A program made the position numbers and the translations under genes. Below are positions 24,850-32,654 of a DNA stretch of 46,232 nt, piece by piece (within the stretch, counting starts at the first letter, position 1; each line of letters starts with the position of its first letter). The notes below the pieces were generated by a model. That model saw nothing but the letters and a program-made list of their open reading frames with translations, was not told where the DNA came from and made no database searches. Source of the stretch: Chloroflexota bacterium (GTDB taxonomy: Bacteria; Chloroflexota; Chloroflexia; Chloroheliales; Chloroheliaceae); assembly GCA_028287745.1 (NCBI GenBank), contig JAQBPB010000029.1, forward strand, positions 1 to 46,232, written 5' to 3'.

Positions 24850-24876
24850 ACTAACCCACTGACCTCTGACTACTTC
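24850..24876 (-). repeat. Period-7 repeat array directly after the PfkB stop codon
   Basis: On the minus strand the kinase stop TAG is followed at once by GAAGTAGTCAGAGGTCAGTG. This is the TAGTCAG family in inverted orientation relative to 24296-24370. Confidence 0.65.
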
Positions 24877-25737
24877 CTAATCCAGCGGCGTCAATCTCAA
24901 ACGAGCTTCCACCTCAGATAGAGTTGGGACCCCGGTTGCCCCGGGCTTTTCAATATTGCAGGCAGCCGCCGCATTGGCAAAGCAGGCCGCCTCAATCGGG
25001 TCACCCGTCTTGCGCAAATGCAGCAAGTAGGCGGTCGCAAAGACATCTCCCGCGCCGGTCGGGTCAATTTCCTGGGCCGGGTAAGCCGGTACGCGAGTAG
25101 CCTGGCCGCCATGGAAAATAGTGCAGCCGCGTGGACCCTGCGTATAGGCAACAATCGGGCAAAGCTCAATGAATTCCTGTAACATTTCCTGGCCGCGCGG
25201 GCTTTTTGGCAAATCTTCCGCGCTGAGTACCAGGGCCGAAACCCGTGGCAAAAGCTCCCTGGCTCCTAACCACTCAATCGCCTGGACCTTGCCGTTATTG
25301 GGCCACTCGCGCATAAAACCCTGGGGCGTCAGGCCGATCAACGCGTCCGGAAAGGCCTTCACAAGTCCCGGGTCGCACTCCTGGTCCACCGGGCCTAAAT
25401 GGACAATCTCAATGCCCCCGGCCTTACCGCGCCACTCCTCCGGCACATCGTCAAACCGGATTACCGGGGCGGTTGCCCGCACGAACTGTTCCCGGCCCCA
25501 TGGCTGGTAGATATTTTCAAATATTGTCGCAACCTCTGTCTCAGGCCCTCGAATGTCAATGTCGTGATACAGCGGCAACTGGCGCAACTCGCGCGGAGCG
25601 GCCGTAATCATACCGGCACGCTGGCCCAGGTTACGGGCGGTTATGGAGGCAAAAGTCACCGTCCCACCCGGAACAAAACCCCCGTCTGGCAGCAAATCTT
25701 TAGTGATATGCCCGATTGTTACAAAGTTTGGGTTCAA
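24877..25737 (-). CDS. PfkB family carbohydrate kinase
   Basis: The 286-residue ribokinase-like protein has the C-terminal PfkB signature DPTGAGDVFATAYL (225-238) with catalytic Asp231 and the anion-hole GAGD. The N-terminal glycine pair lies in F-V-P-G-G-T-V-T-F-A-S (21-31). It should phosphorylate a sugar, sugar alcohol or nucleoside with ATP. The substrate is not clear, although the short substrate lid and V-T-I-G-H-I-T-K-D-L start recall inositol- and nucleoside-type members. The start ATG at 25737 is the only reasonable one. The gene stands alone, facing the WD40-like gene. Confidence 0.88.
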   Translation of the reverse strand: MNPNFVTIGHITKDLLPDGGFVPGGTVTFASITARNLGQRAGMITAAPRELRQLPLYHDIDIRGPETEVATIFENIYQPWGREQFVRATAPVIRFDDVPEEWRGKAGGIEIVHLGPVDQECDPGLVKAFPDALIGLTPQGFMREWPNNGKVQAIEWLGARELLPRVSALVLSAEDLPKSPRGQEMLQEFIELCPIVAYTQGPRGCTIFHGGQATRVPAYPAQEIDPTGAGDVFATAYLLHLRKTGDPIEAACFANAAAACNIEKPGATGVPTLSEVEARLRLTPLD

Positions 25738-25769
25738 CAGTCCTCGTCTAATAAATATGATAAATCTCT

Positions 25770-25806
25770 AAAAAAAAGAGTGAGGGACGCTGGTGGTCCC
25801 CCGCTC
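25770..25806 (-). terminator. Terminator of the rpmH-jag gene cluster
   Basis: On the minus strand GAGCGGGGGAC (25806-25796) pairs with GTCCCTCACTC (25788-25778) with one mismatch and one wobble, then eight T (25777-25770). It lies 27 bases after the jag stop. Confidence 0.85.
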
Positions 25807-25832
25807 CGTTTTTAGAAATAAGGTTAGCTGGC

Positions 25833-26735
25833 CTACTTGGGGAAAATCGTAACCTTCCGCTCATCGCCTTCGCCAAAGCTTTCGCTGCGGATATAAGGAT
25901 GGTCCAGCAAAGCGATATGGACCAACCGGCGTTCGTGGGCCGGCATCGGCTCCAGGGTAATCGGCTGGCGGGTTGCCATGACCTGGTCGGCCATGCGGTG
26001 CGCCAGGTTCACCAGGTTCGCCTTGCGGCGAGTGCGGTAACCTTCCACGTCAATCATGACCCGGCCCCAGGTGCGGGTCTTTTTGTTCATAATCAGGTTG
26101 AAGACATACTGCAGGTCGGTCAAAGCCTCGCCTCGCCGCCCGATCAGAACGCCCAGGTCGCCGCCTATCAGGTTAATAGTAACCAGCGGGCTCTGGTTAT
26201 CCTCTTCGCCGTTTTCGTCCGGCTCAGGAGGCATAAATTCAACCTGGGGCCGGGCCTGGATTCGCATCCGGCGCAGCAGGTTAGTGACAACCTCCCGGCC
26301 AATATTCGCCAGTTCATTCGCGTCGAAAGCGCGCGCGTTACCGGCGCCACGAGCAATCGCGGCCGGGACCGGGGCTCCCAGCGGCACCCCTATCGGGGTT
26401 CCATTAGGTATAGCCGGTGGAATTGGCTGGCCGATAGGCTGTACCGGGCGAGCGTTCGGAATAGGCTGACCAATCGGAGGCTGGCCCTGCGGCCGGTATC
26501 CCTGGTTCTGCACGGCCGGACCCGGATAGTAGGGTTGCGCCGGAATAGTTGGGCGGACTGCTCCGGGCCGGGTGGTTACCCGTACCAGTGCATCTTCAGC
26601 GCCGATACCCAATACTCCCGGCGTACCGGGTCGGAGTACTTCGACATCCACTTCTTCATAACTGCGGCCTAACCGCTGCAAGGCAATACGTACCGCTTCG
26701 TCCACGGTACGGGCCTGAACCTCAACGCTCTGCAT
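25833..26735 (-). CDS. jag: RNA-binding protein Jag/KhpB (KH and R3H domains)
   Basis: The 300 residues show the Jag N-terminal domain (1-52, with V-L-R-P-G-T-P-G-V-L-G-I-G). A Pro/Gln/Gly-rich linker follows (55-125), then a KH domain with the loop I-G-R-R-G-E (198-203), and a C-terminal R3H domain with H-E-R-R-L-V-H (267-273). The family binds many RNAs and affects cell division and envelope functions in Gram-positive bacteria. It follows yidC, the usual gene order (yidC is also called spoIIIJ). The linker is longer than usual. Confidence 0.92.
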   Translation of the reverse strand: MQSVEVQARTVDEAVRIALQRLGRSYEEVDVEVLRPGTPGVLGIGAEDALVRVTTRPGAVRPTIPAQPYYPGPAVQNQGYRPQGQPPIGQPIPNARPVQPIGQPIPPAIPNGTPIGVPLGAPVPAAIARGAGNARAFDANELANIGREVVTNLLRRMRIQARPQVEFMPPEPDENGEEDNQSPLVTINLIGGDLGVLIGRRGEALTDLQYVFNLIMNKKTRTWGRVMIDVEGYRTRRKANLVNLAHRMADQVMATRQPITLEPMPAHERRLVHIALLDHPYIRSESFGEGDERKVTIFPK

Positions 26736-26850
26736 AGGTATTTTTCTTCCTCCTGAAATGCGGGCCGGTGTAGTTATTTTGCCCTATTTCCCCTTTGAAT
26801 CCGGGGCGGAACCAACTGCAGTTCTGCCCCGGCCTCCTTCCAAAGCCTTA

Positions 26851-28095
26851 CTACTTCTTTTTAGTCCCTTTGGTCTGGTTTAGGTTAGTTGTGTTGCCAG
26901 GTTTATTCTGGTTCAAGTTAGCTGTATTTGTGCTGCTTGTCCCGGCCCCGGCTGCGCCGTTCTTTTTGGGGGGCCGGCGGTTCAAGTTCTGGTAAGCCTG
27001 CCGGATGGAATCTTCCTGTTTAGCGGCTCTGGTCTCGCTCAATTGGCCCGCTTCGGGAGCCTTATAAGCGCTGGTAATCTTCCCGGTAGCTTTGCGGCCA
27101 AAGTTATTTGTAACCGGTGTTTCGTCCACCAGGGTAGCGGCGTCAACCCGGTCTCCGCTGGCATCAGCGGCCGCCCCACTGTTCTGCTTGGTCGCCGCAG
27201 CTTCGGCCTGGACTTTAGATTGAGTGTCAGCCAGGCGCTGCATCAGGCCCGGTTTAGCCGGTTTGTCGTTGGGGTCGCGTTTCTTCAGAGTAACTTTAGG
27301 CAGTTCCTTGACCGGCAGGAAGCCCAGGCCGGGCAGGTCGCTTAAAGAACCGAAGCCGGTTATAAAGTACTGCTGGACCGCGCTGAAAATGCTCGTCGTA
27401 ACCCAGTAAACCACCGGGCCGGTCGGGAAGTTGAGAGCCGTAAAACCAAAGATAATAGGCATCCACTGCATGATATTATTCATGCGTTTCTGCTGCTCGT
27501 CCAGACCGCCGCCCTTGGGCATAGTCATACGCTGGGTCAGGAACTGGAACAGTACCATCAAAATTGGCAGAATATAGTAGGGATCAGGCTTGGTTAAATC
27601 GTGGAACCAGAACAGGCCCTGGTTTGCCAGTTGGGCAGCATTCGCAGCCTGGATCGCCCCCGGGGCAAACTGGCCCCAGGCATTCTGGACAAACTGGACC
27701 GCCGGGTCGGAGGTGCCAATGGAATGCGTAACAGCGGCATAAACCGCGAAGAATATCGGAATCTGAATCAGGATGGGTAGACAGCCCGCCGCCGGGTTGA
27801 CACTGTACTCGCTGTAGAGCGCCATGATTTCAGCTTGCTTTTTCTGGGCCTTTTCAGGAGCCAGGCGTTCGCCAGCTTTTGTCTTGTAGCGGTCGTTGAT
27901 TTCTTTAATATACGGCTGCAGTTGCTGCATAGCGCGAGAACTGCGCACCGATTTTAAGGTCAGAGGCAGCAACACCAAGCGGATAGCAATAGTGAACAGA
28001 ATAATACCGATCGCGGTATTACCTCCGCCTATAGTCGCGAAAAACTTAATTATTCCTGCCAACCCACTTACGATGGCATCTATAAATTGGCCCAC
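26851..28095 (-). CDS. yidC: Membrane protein insertase YidC
   Basis: The 414-residue YidC/Oxa1 protein lacks the large periplasmic domain of proteobacterial members. The core has the groove arginine in I-A-I-R-L-V-L-L-P-L (Arg39), a cytoplasmic hairpin (about 50-90), P-A-A-G-C-L-P-I-L-I-Q-I-P-I-F near 100-115, and three further helices ending near 265. Residues 275-414 are a long, basic, Asn/Thr-rich cytoplasmic tail, which in related insertases contacts ribosomes. It inserts membrane proteins alone or with SecYEG. It lies between yidD and jag on the minus strand, with AGGAGGC about ten bases before the ATG. Confidence 0.93.
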   Translation of the reverse strand: MGQFIDAIVSGLAGIIKFFATIGGGNTAIGIILFTIAIRLVLLPLTLKSVRSSRAMQQLQPYIKEINDRYKTKAGERLAPEKAQKKQAEIMALYSEYSVNPAAGCLPILIQIPIFFAVYAAVTHSIGTSDPAVQFVQNAWGQFAPGAIQAANAAQLANQGLFWFHDLTKPDPYYILPILMVLFQFLTQRMTMPKGGGLDEQQKRMNNIMQWMPIIFGFTALNFPTGPVVYWVTTSIFSAVQQYFITGFGSLSDLPGLGFLPVKELPKVTLKKRDPNDKPAKPGLMQRLADTQSKVQAEAAATKQNSGAAADASGDRVDAATLVDETPVTNNFGRKATGKITSAYKAPEAGQLSETRAAKQEDSIRQAYQNLNRRPPKKNGAAGAGTSSTNTANLNQNKPGNTTNLNQTKGTKKK

Positions 28096-28249
28096 TAAGT
28101 ACTGCCTCCTTGTATCAGTTGTCAGTTACCGGCAAGCGGTTTTTAATTATACGCTCGACTTGCCGGTTTAGTTTCTACTTGCTTAACTTCTGACCGCTGA
28201 GTTTCGAATCCTTATGTCTAATTCTTGCCGTGTCAGAACCTTGCGCCGG

Positions 28250-28462
28250 TTAGGGCACCGGGTCGAAGCCGCCCGGGTGAAAGGGCTGGCAACGGGCAAT
28301 TCGCTTGACGGCTAACCAACTTCCCTTAAATCCGCCGTATTTCTGGATGGCTTCGTAGCCATAGTGCGAGCAGGTCGGATAAAATCGACAGGTATTGGCC
28401 GGCAACAAACGCGCAAAGGTAATTTGATACAATTTTATAAAGCCAAGCAGAGGATACTTCAT
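28250..28462 (-). CDS. yidD: Membrane protein insertion efficiency factor YidD
   Basis: The 70 residues contain the family signature [15 protein letters not shown] (26-40), with [13 protein letters not shown] at the end. YidD assists insertion of proteins by YidC and lies between rnpA and yidC in most bacteria, as here. Confidence 0.95.
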   Translation of the reverse strand: MKYPLLGFIKLYQITFARLLPANTCRFYPTCSHYGYEAIQKYGGFKGSWLAVKRIARCQPFHPGGFDPVP

Positions 28463-28472
28463 AACTTACTTC

Positions 28473-28500
28473 TTTTCGTTAAACGCTGGACCTATAACGC
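28473..28500 (-). repeat. Period-7 repeat array between yidD and rnpA
   Basis: Units reading TAAACGC, TGGACCT, ATAACGC, TGAACGC occur in sequence just upstream of yidD. They belong to the CGTT/AACG-type period-7 family. Confidence 0.55.
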
Positions 28501-28576
28501 TGAACGCCGGGAAATTCTTGACCAGTCGGCCTTTTAAATCCCACCTTCAGCGTTAGAAGCGAAAACCTTCCCGGCT

Positions 28577-28999
28577 TTAGCTTTTTTCCGTACCACGTTC
28601 TACGTTTAACGGCGCACGCTCACCGCTCTTACGCGGCCTTCGCCCGACCTGTTCCGGTACGAATTCGATTAACCGGGCCCGGCGCAATAGATTATCTACC
28701 GTCTGGTCAATCGTCCAGAAATCAGTTTCTTCGGTCAGATTGTTGCGGGCAATCCAGACCAGGTCGAAACCACTTTTCAAGCCGGGATGCCTGACTCGCA
28801 CCGCTTCCCGTATTTCTCGTTTGAGCCGGTTGCGGGTATGGGCCTTTCCCAATCGTTTACCGACCGAAAAACCGCAGCGTGTAATCTCTAAACCATTCGG
28901 CGCTGCGACCAGTACCAGTAATGGATGCGCCCAGGAACGGCCTTTAGCGCGGGTTCTCTGGAAATGGTGGCCTTTGGTCAGGCTGTAAATCCGCTTCAT
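28577..28999 (-). CDS. rnpA: Ribonuclease P protein component
   Basis: The 140-residue protein has the RnpA signature R-N-R-L-K-R-E-I-R-E-A (56-66 region) and the preceding G-F-S-V-G-K-R-L-G-K-A. It binds the catalytic RNase P RNA to process tRNA 5' ends. The last 20 or so residues (A-P-L-N-V-E-R-G-T-E-K-S) are encoded by a period-7 repeat and are probably not part of the conserved fold. It lies downstream of rpmH, separated by 245 bases with a terminator-like hairpin. Confidence 0.93.
   Translation of the reverse strand: MKRIYSLTKGHHFQRTRAKGRSWAHPLLVLVAAPNGLEITRCGFSVGKRLGKAHTRNRLKREIREAVRVRHPGLKSGFDLVWIARNNLTEETDFWTIDQTVDNLLRRARLIEFVPEQVGRRPRKSGERAPLNVERGTEKS
28593..28640 (-). repeat. Period-7 repeat inside the rnpA 3' end
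   Basis: ACGTTCT, ACGTTTA, ACGGCGC, ACGCTCA, CCGCTCT run in succession. The array is translated as the C-terminal tail of RnpA. Confidence 0.6.
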
Positions 29000-29077
29000 C
29001 AGCCCTATTATATACTAGACAACCTAAATAAGAAATGCTTATTCTCTTTTTTAGATTGTCGGATTAGTTAATACAAT

Positions 29078-29101
29078 AAAAAAGCGAGCTAATGGCCCGC
29101 T
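29078..29101 (-). terminator. Terminator-like hairpin between rpmH and rnpA
   Basis: On the minus strand AGCGGGC pairs with GCTCGCT (29101-29095 with 29089-29083, one wobble), followed by six T (29083-29078). It would separate rpmH transcription from rnpA. Confidence 0.65.
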
Positions 29102-29157
29102 TCTTTTCAGTTGCTAAAAGTCAATTATCAGACATCGCCCCGCGATTTTTACACCGG

Positions 29158-29205
29158 GAGTCGGGTTTGCGCTTACTTTAACAGTTATTGTAAATGGCCC
29201 GACTC
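29158..29205. other. Inverted repeat of unknown role after rpmH
   Basis: GAGTCGGG (29158-29165) and CCCGACTC (29198-29205) are perfect 8-bp arms around 32 bases that contain a smaller TTAC/GTAA pair. It sits 40 bases past the rpmH stop, before the terminator-like hairpin. Confidence 0.5.
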
Positions 29206-29244
29206 GAGTCATTGACTACTAGAATTGAGTCCAGGATAACGGGC

Positions 29245-29406
29245 TTAGCGCGGTTCGCGATGCTCGTTGCTGACTGTTAGCTTCCAGCGGCCTTTAGCAC
29301 GGCGAGAGGCCACCACGGCACGGCCGTTGCTGTCGGCCATACGGGAAAGGAAGCCGTGTTTGCGGCGGCGCGGTATACGCTTTGGTTGCCAGGTTCGTTT
29401 GGTCAT
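29245..29406 (-). CDS. rpmH: 50S ribosomal protein L34
   Basis: I found this short gene by reading the minus strand between the ATG at 29406-29404 and the TAA at 29247-29245. It encodes 53 residues, very basic, beginning [19 protein letters not shown]. The L34 middle R-M-A-D-S-N-G-R and the ending V-A-S-R-R-A-K-G-R follow. A C-terminal extension of about 13 residues beyond the usual 44-47 is present. GGGGGTGA precedes the start. It heads the rnpA-yidD-yidC-jag cluster. No dnaA gene or DnaA-box cluster is visible on the other side, so the origin is not shown to be here. Confidence 0.95.
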   Translation of the reverse strand: MTKRTWQPKRIPRRRKHGFLSRMADSNGRAVVASRRAKGRWKLTVSNEHREPR

Positions 29407-29651
29407 GTCGCTGAGTTCACCCCCACTTCAATTCTTATTCTTTGGTAAAGTAATTCTTACTATTTTTCATTTCAGGTGTTCCCAGGCGGTAGTTATGTGG
29501 TGCCGGGACATCCCCATTTATAACCAGAAGACTTGTTCCGATTAGCCGTAGAATTATACCGGGTTTAGACTGAGTAGTCAAATTATTGACTATTATGTTA
29601 ATATTAGATATTCCCAACCCGGTTTCCATTCCTTACTGAGGAGCAACCCAG

Positions 29652-31121
29652 ATGTTTGCAACTAAATTCTTTAGTCTTAACCCGGCTTTGAGCTTTGACT
29701 TGCCCAAATTCCCGGCCCTGGAAAAGCTGGCCCGCCATGGTCTCATCCAGGCCCGCCAGGCCCGCCATGACCTTACCCCGGTCTTGCGCCAGGCCACCGC
29801 CAAAACCCTGGTCATGGCTTCACGGGCTACTCGCCAGGTCACGCGCCTGGTCGAAGGCCATATCTTGCCGCTGGTCCGGCGCCGGTCCTCCAACCACCGC
29901 TTCCCGGTCCAGCCTGGCTCGCCCGGCTTTGCCCATTCTGCCCGTCACCCGCTCGCACTTGCCTCTCGGGCCGCGCCGCGCCTGGACACTCGCCTGGCCT
30001 TCCAGCTATTATGCCTGGCTATCGCCGGAAAAGCCCGTCCCCTCACCGGTGCTCCTGCCCCAAAACCTAAATCGCCCTGGCTTATCAGCCGCAAGGACGA
30101 CCTGGTATACATGATCGGCAGTTCGGCAGTCAGCTACCTCTTTATGGCCCTGATTTTCTTCTTCAAGGTCAGGCCCTCTACCGTTACCTGGATTTACCAG
30201 TTGTGTTTCGACGCTCCTCACATCTTTGGAACTTTCAGCCGGACCTATGCCGACCCCGGAGAATGGCAAAAACGCCGCACCCTGTTCCTGCTCAGCTTGC
30301 TCCTGTTCCTTCCCGGCCCTATCGCCGTCCGGGTCGGCCTGGGCGAGTATTTCGACATCTTCGCCTATACCTGGGCCTACTACCACCTGGTAAAACAGCA
30401 CTACGGCTTCTCTATCCTGTATAAAAAGAAAAATAACGACCTGGCAAACCTCGATAACTACCTCGACAAAGCCTTAATCTGGACCGGGTTTGGTCTACCT
30501 TATGTCAAGTTCCTGTTCAGCCCCAATTATCCCACCGGCTTCAAAAAGGTCAGTGCCTACCTGCCGGCCTGGACGCCCCGGCTCGCTTCGGCCGCCTTTT
30601 TTATCACCCTGGCCGCTTATCTATCCCGGCAGGTCTATAAACTGGCTACTCACCAGCCGTTAAACCCGCCCAAGCAGCTCCTGCTGGCCTCATCCATCAC
30701 CATGCACACCGTTACCTTTAAAATGCCTTTCGCCAGCCTTGGTAAGACCGGACCGGCCGGCCTGATGCCCATCGTATCAATCCTGACCGTCTACCATAAT
30801 ATCCAGTACAACCGGCTAATCTGGTTCCACAACCGCAACAAATACGTCAAAGGCGCCCAGTCAGGCCAGGACTTTGGCCTGGCCTCGGCCATATCCAAAA
30901 ATGGCAAGCGGTTTGCCCTGGCGGCCTTCTTATTTGGGGCCAGCTACCGGGTCCCTCTCAACATTCTCTCCCAGGGTAATTTAGGAATAAACCCAAAAAT
31001 GGCCCGCTACATCGGGGCCGGGGGCTGGGGCTTTGCCTTCGTACACTACTACCTCGACTCCAAAATCTGGCGCGTCCGCCACGATGCCCACCTGAGTAAA
31101 GCCCTGAATGGGCAAGGATAG
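29652..31121 (+). CDS. Polytopic membrane protein with conserved-looking histidine motifs, function unknown
   Basis: The 489-residue protein has a basic, helical N-terminal 130 residues and about eight membrane segments from residue 153 on. Histidines cluster in or near helices: F-D-A-P-H-I-F-G-T-F-S-R-T-Y (about 188-201), W-A-Y-Y-H-L-V-K-Q-H-Y-G-F (about 241-253), V-Y-H-N-I-Q-Y-N-R-L-I-W-F-H (about 380-393) and F-V-H-Y-Y-L-D-S-K-I-W (about 462-472). This spacing resembles membrane enzymes that bind metal through histidines, but I do not recognise the family. GAGGAGC lies nine bases before the ATG. The TAG stop lies inside a TAGTCAG repeat. It is divergent from rpmH and convergent with the LppX-like gene. 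Confidence 0.7.
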   Translation: MFATKFFSLNPALSFDLPKFPALEKLARHGLIQARQARHDLTPVLRQATAKTLVMASRATRQVTRLVEGHILPLVRRRSSNHRFPVQPGSPGFAHSARHPLALASRAAPRLDTRLAFQLLCLAIAGKARPLTGAPAPKPKSPWLISRKDDLVYMIGSSAVSYLFMALIFFFKVRPSTVTWIYQLCFDAPHIFGTFSRTYADPGEWQKRRTLFLLSLLLFLPGPIAVRVGLGEYFDIFAYTWAYYHLVKQHYGFSILYKKKNNDLANLDNYLDKALIWTGFGLPYVKFLFSPNYPTGFKKVSAYLPAWTPRLASAAFFITLAAYLSRQVYKLATHQPLNPPKQLLLASSITMHTVTFKMPFASLGKTGPAGLMPIVSILTVYHNIQYNRLIWFHNRNKYVKGAQSGQDFGLASAISKNGKRFALAAFLFGASYRVPLNILSQGNLGINPKMARYIGAGGWGFAFVHYYLDSKIWRVRHDAHLSKALNGQG

Positions 31122-31290
31122 TAGTCAGTAGTCAGAGAGCAAAAGTCAGTGGGAACAGGTAATTGGTAACCAGACGTCAGTAATTAGTAGGAGGGGAACG
31201 AGTAGTCAAAGGTCAGTGGGAACGAATATTTAGAAAGGTAGTAGGAAGAAGGCAGCTAGCAAGGGAGCAGGTAAGGAGGTGGCAGTGTTT
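31119..31290 (+). repeat. Degenerate period-7 repeat region starting at a stop codon
   Basis: TAGTAGTCAGTAGTCAG begins with the stop codon of the preceding gene. Scattered AGTCAGTGGGAAC, GTCAGTAATTAGTAGG and AGTAGTCAAAGGTCAGTGG follow. The spacer 31122-31468 holds only this, the dispersed repeat at 31322-31432, and the inverted array at 31453-31471. Confidence 0.7.
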
Positions 31291-31321
31291 AGAAAGAAAA
31301 CCAGGACTCCCTGGCATCCCC

Positions 31322-31432
31322 ATTCTACGTAAGGCAGGTTTTGCCACCCTTTTGCTAAACTAAAATCCGCGACCCTCAAGCCATGCTAGTAAATCAAAAG
31401 TATGTCAAACCTTGCTTTACAGGGTATTCAGG
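31322..31432. repeat. Dispersed repeat: one forward copy facing a partial inverted copy
   Basis: The forward copy (31322-31386) has GTAAGGCAGGTTTTGCCACC and ends CCTCAAGCCATGC. It is followed by the reverse complement of the element's left half (31388-31432, GTATGTCAAACCTTGCTTTAC then GGGTATTCAGG). About 24 of 33 positions of the two left halves match, so the pair could fold into a long imperfect hairpin. Confidence 0.7.
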
Positions 31433-31452
31433 ATGACTATACCGTCCAACCT

Positions 31453-31471
31453 GGCCTATGACCCCTGCCTA
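31453..31471 (-). repeat. Period-7 array touching the LppX-like stop codon
   Basis: On the minus strand GAGGCAG, TAGGCAG, GGGTCAT, AGGCCAG follow each other and contain the TAG stop of the lipoprotein gene. This is the inverted partner of the array at 31119. Confidence 0.55.
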
Positions 31472-32464
31472 CTGCCTCACCTCCACCGGCTCATTGAAGG
31501 CCGAAAACGCCAGCGCCCAGAAACCGTTACCGGGAGCATTCTCTTTCAGGTGCAACTGGTGAAGCTGCCCATCGTCCTGACCCACCCAGGCGTCAACGGT
31601 CGCGGCCTGGTGCAAATTACCGAAAGTTAGCTGCTCCACCTGAGCCGGGCTGGCTGACCCCTGTACGTGATAGACCGTCGCATTATTAAGAAGCTCGCTA
31701 CCCACCAGCCGGACATTCTGCAAATTCTTCAGGACCGGACCAAAGCCCGTCCGCCTATCCAGCATCCCGGCCAGGTTCAAAGTTTCCGCCGGAGTAGATT
31801 TCGTCCAGCGCCCCGTAATAGGGTCTGTCATTTGCTGCACACCGCCCAGGGCCACTATTTTTACCGTCACTTCGCCAAACAAAATCTTTAGCCTTACCGA
31901 AGCCTGGTAGTTGTCCGGACTTTTCAGGTCGCCTTCGGCCCGTTTTAATTCCGCCCCGCTCAAATTTACCTTACCTTGCCGGATTTCCAGGACGAAATGC
32001 ATCGTATTCAAATTGCCCAGGTTATCCGCCGCCCGGGTCAAAATTGCCGTTTCAAAAGGCGTAGGCGTAGTGGTAGGCAGGGGAGTCGCAGACGGAAAGG
32101 GAGTCGCGGAGGGGTATGGTGTCGCCGTAGGATAAGGCGTTGCGGTTGGAATAGGTGTGGCCGTAGGGGCCGGTGTCGCGGTCGGTACCGGCGTTAACGT
32201 AGGAAAAGGGGTCGCAGTAGGCGCAGCCGTTGGAGTGGGTACAGGCGTATTCGTCGGGGTAGGCGGGAGTACCAGCGCCTGGGGTTTCTCCTGTACAAAA
32301 AGCATCTTAACACTACCGGGAGTTGTTTCAACCGGCGGCATACTGCTGACCTCTACCGTGCAAGCCGTCAGGAATAAACTGAGCCAAAATATCAATAAAA
32401 CTGGGGCCACAAAAAATAACCGCCCGCCCCGCCGGAGAATCCCAACGCCTGACTTTTTTATCAA
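31469..32464 (-). CDS. LppX/LprG-like lipoprotein with long Pro/Thr linker
   Basis: The 331-residue precursor has a signal peptide ending in the lipobox L-T-A-C (Cys about 35). Residues about 70-135 are a linker made of P-T-A-T-P-x-P units, and a C-terminal domain of about 190 residues follows. That domain (T-M-H-F-V-L-E-I-R-Q-G-K, then the half-barrel strands to F-N-E-P-V) resembles the LppX_LprAFG family that binds lipids outside the membrane in mycobacteria. The linker likely spans the cell wall. It is a lone gene, convergent with the polytopic membrane protein gene. Confidence 0.78.
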   Translation of the reverse strand: MIKKSGVGILRRGGRLFFVAPVLLIFWLSLFLTACTVEVSSMPPVETTPGSVKMLFVQEKPQALVLPPTPTNTPVPTPTAAPTATPFPTLTPVPTATPAPTATPIPTATPYPTATPYPSATPFPSATPLPTTTPTPFETAILTRAADNLGNLNTMHFVLEIRQGKVNLSGAELKRAEGDLKSPDNYQASVRLKILFGEVTVKIVALGGVQQMTDPITGRWTKSTPAETLNLAGMLDRRTGFGPVLKNLQNVRLVGSELLNNATVYHVQGSASPAQVEQLTFGNLHQAATVDAWVGQDDGQLHQLHLKENAPGNGFWALAFSAFNEPVEVRQ

Positions 32465-32536
32465 AGACCCCTCTTATATTTCACTACAGGTTAAGATTTT
32501 TGTGTGAGCTAACCAGACCGCATATATTACGCAGCC

Positions 32537-32591
32537 CCGGGCCGGAAAGTTTCAAATAAATTTGACACTCCTCCCGGCCCGGACTTATTAT
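32537..32591 (+). promoter_or_regulatory. Promoter with inverted repeat flanking the -35, upstream of the LarA-like gene
   Basis: TTGACA (32562-32567) and TATTAT (32586-32591) have an 18-base spacer. CCGGGCCGG (32537-32545) and CCGGCCCGG (32574-32582) are exact inverted copies on either side of the -35 box, a layout that suits a repressor site. Confidence 0.5.
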
Positions 32592-32654
32592 TAACCTAAT
32601 ATTACCTCAAACCCGGTTCAAATAATGGCTGGCACCCTTCAAAGGAGACCCACA

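Noticed and set aside
29407..29651. Possible chromosome origin next to rpmH
   Set aside because: rpmH often neighbours dnaA and oriC, but I found no DnaA-box cluster, AT-rich unwinding element or dnaA gene here.
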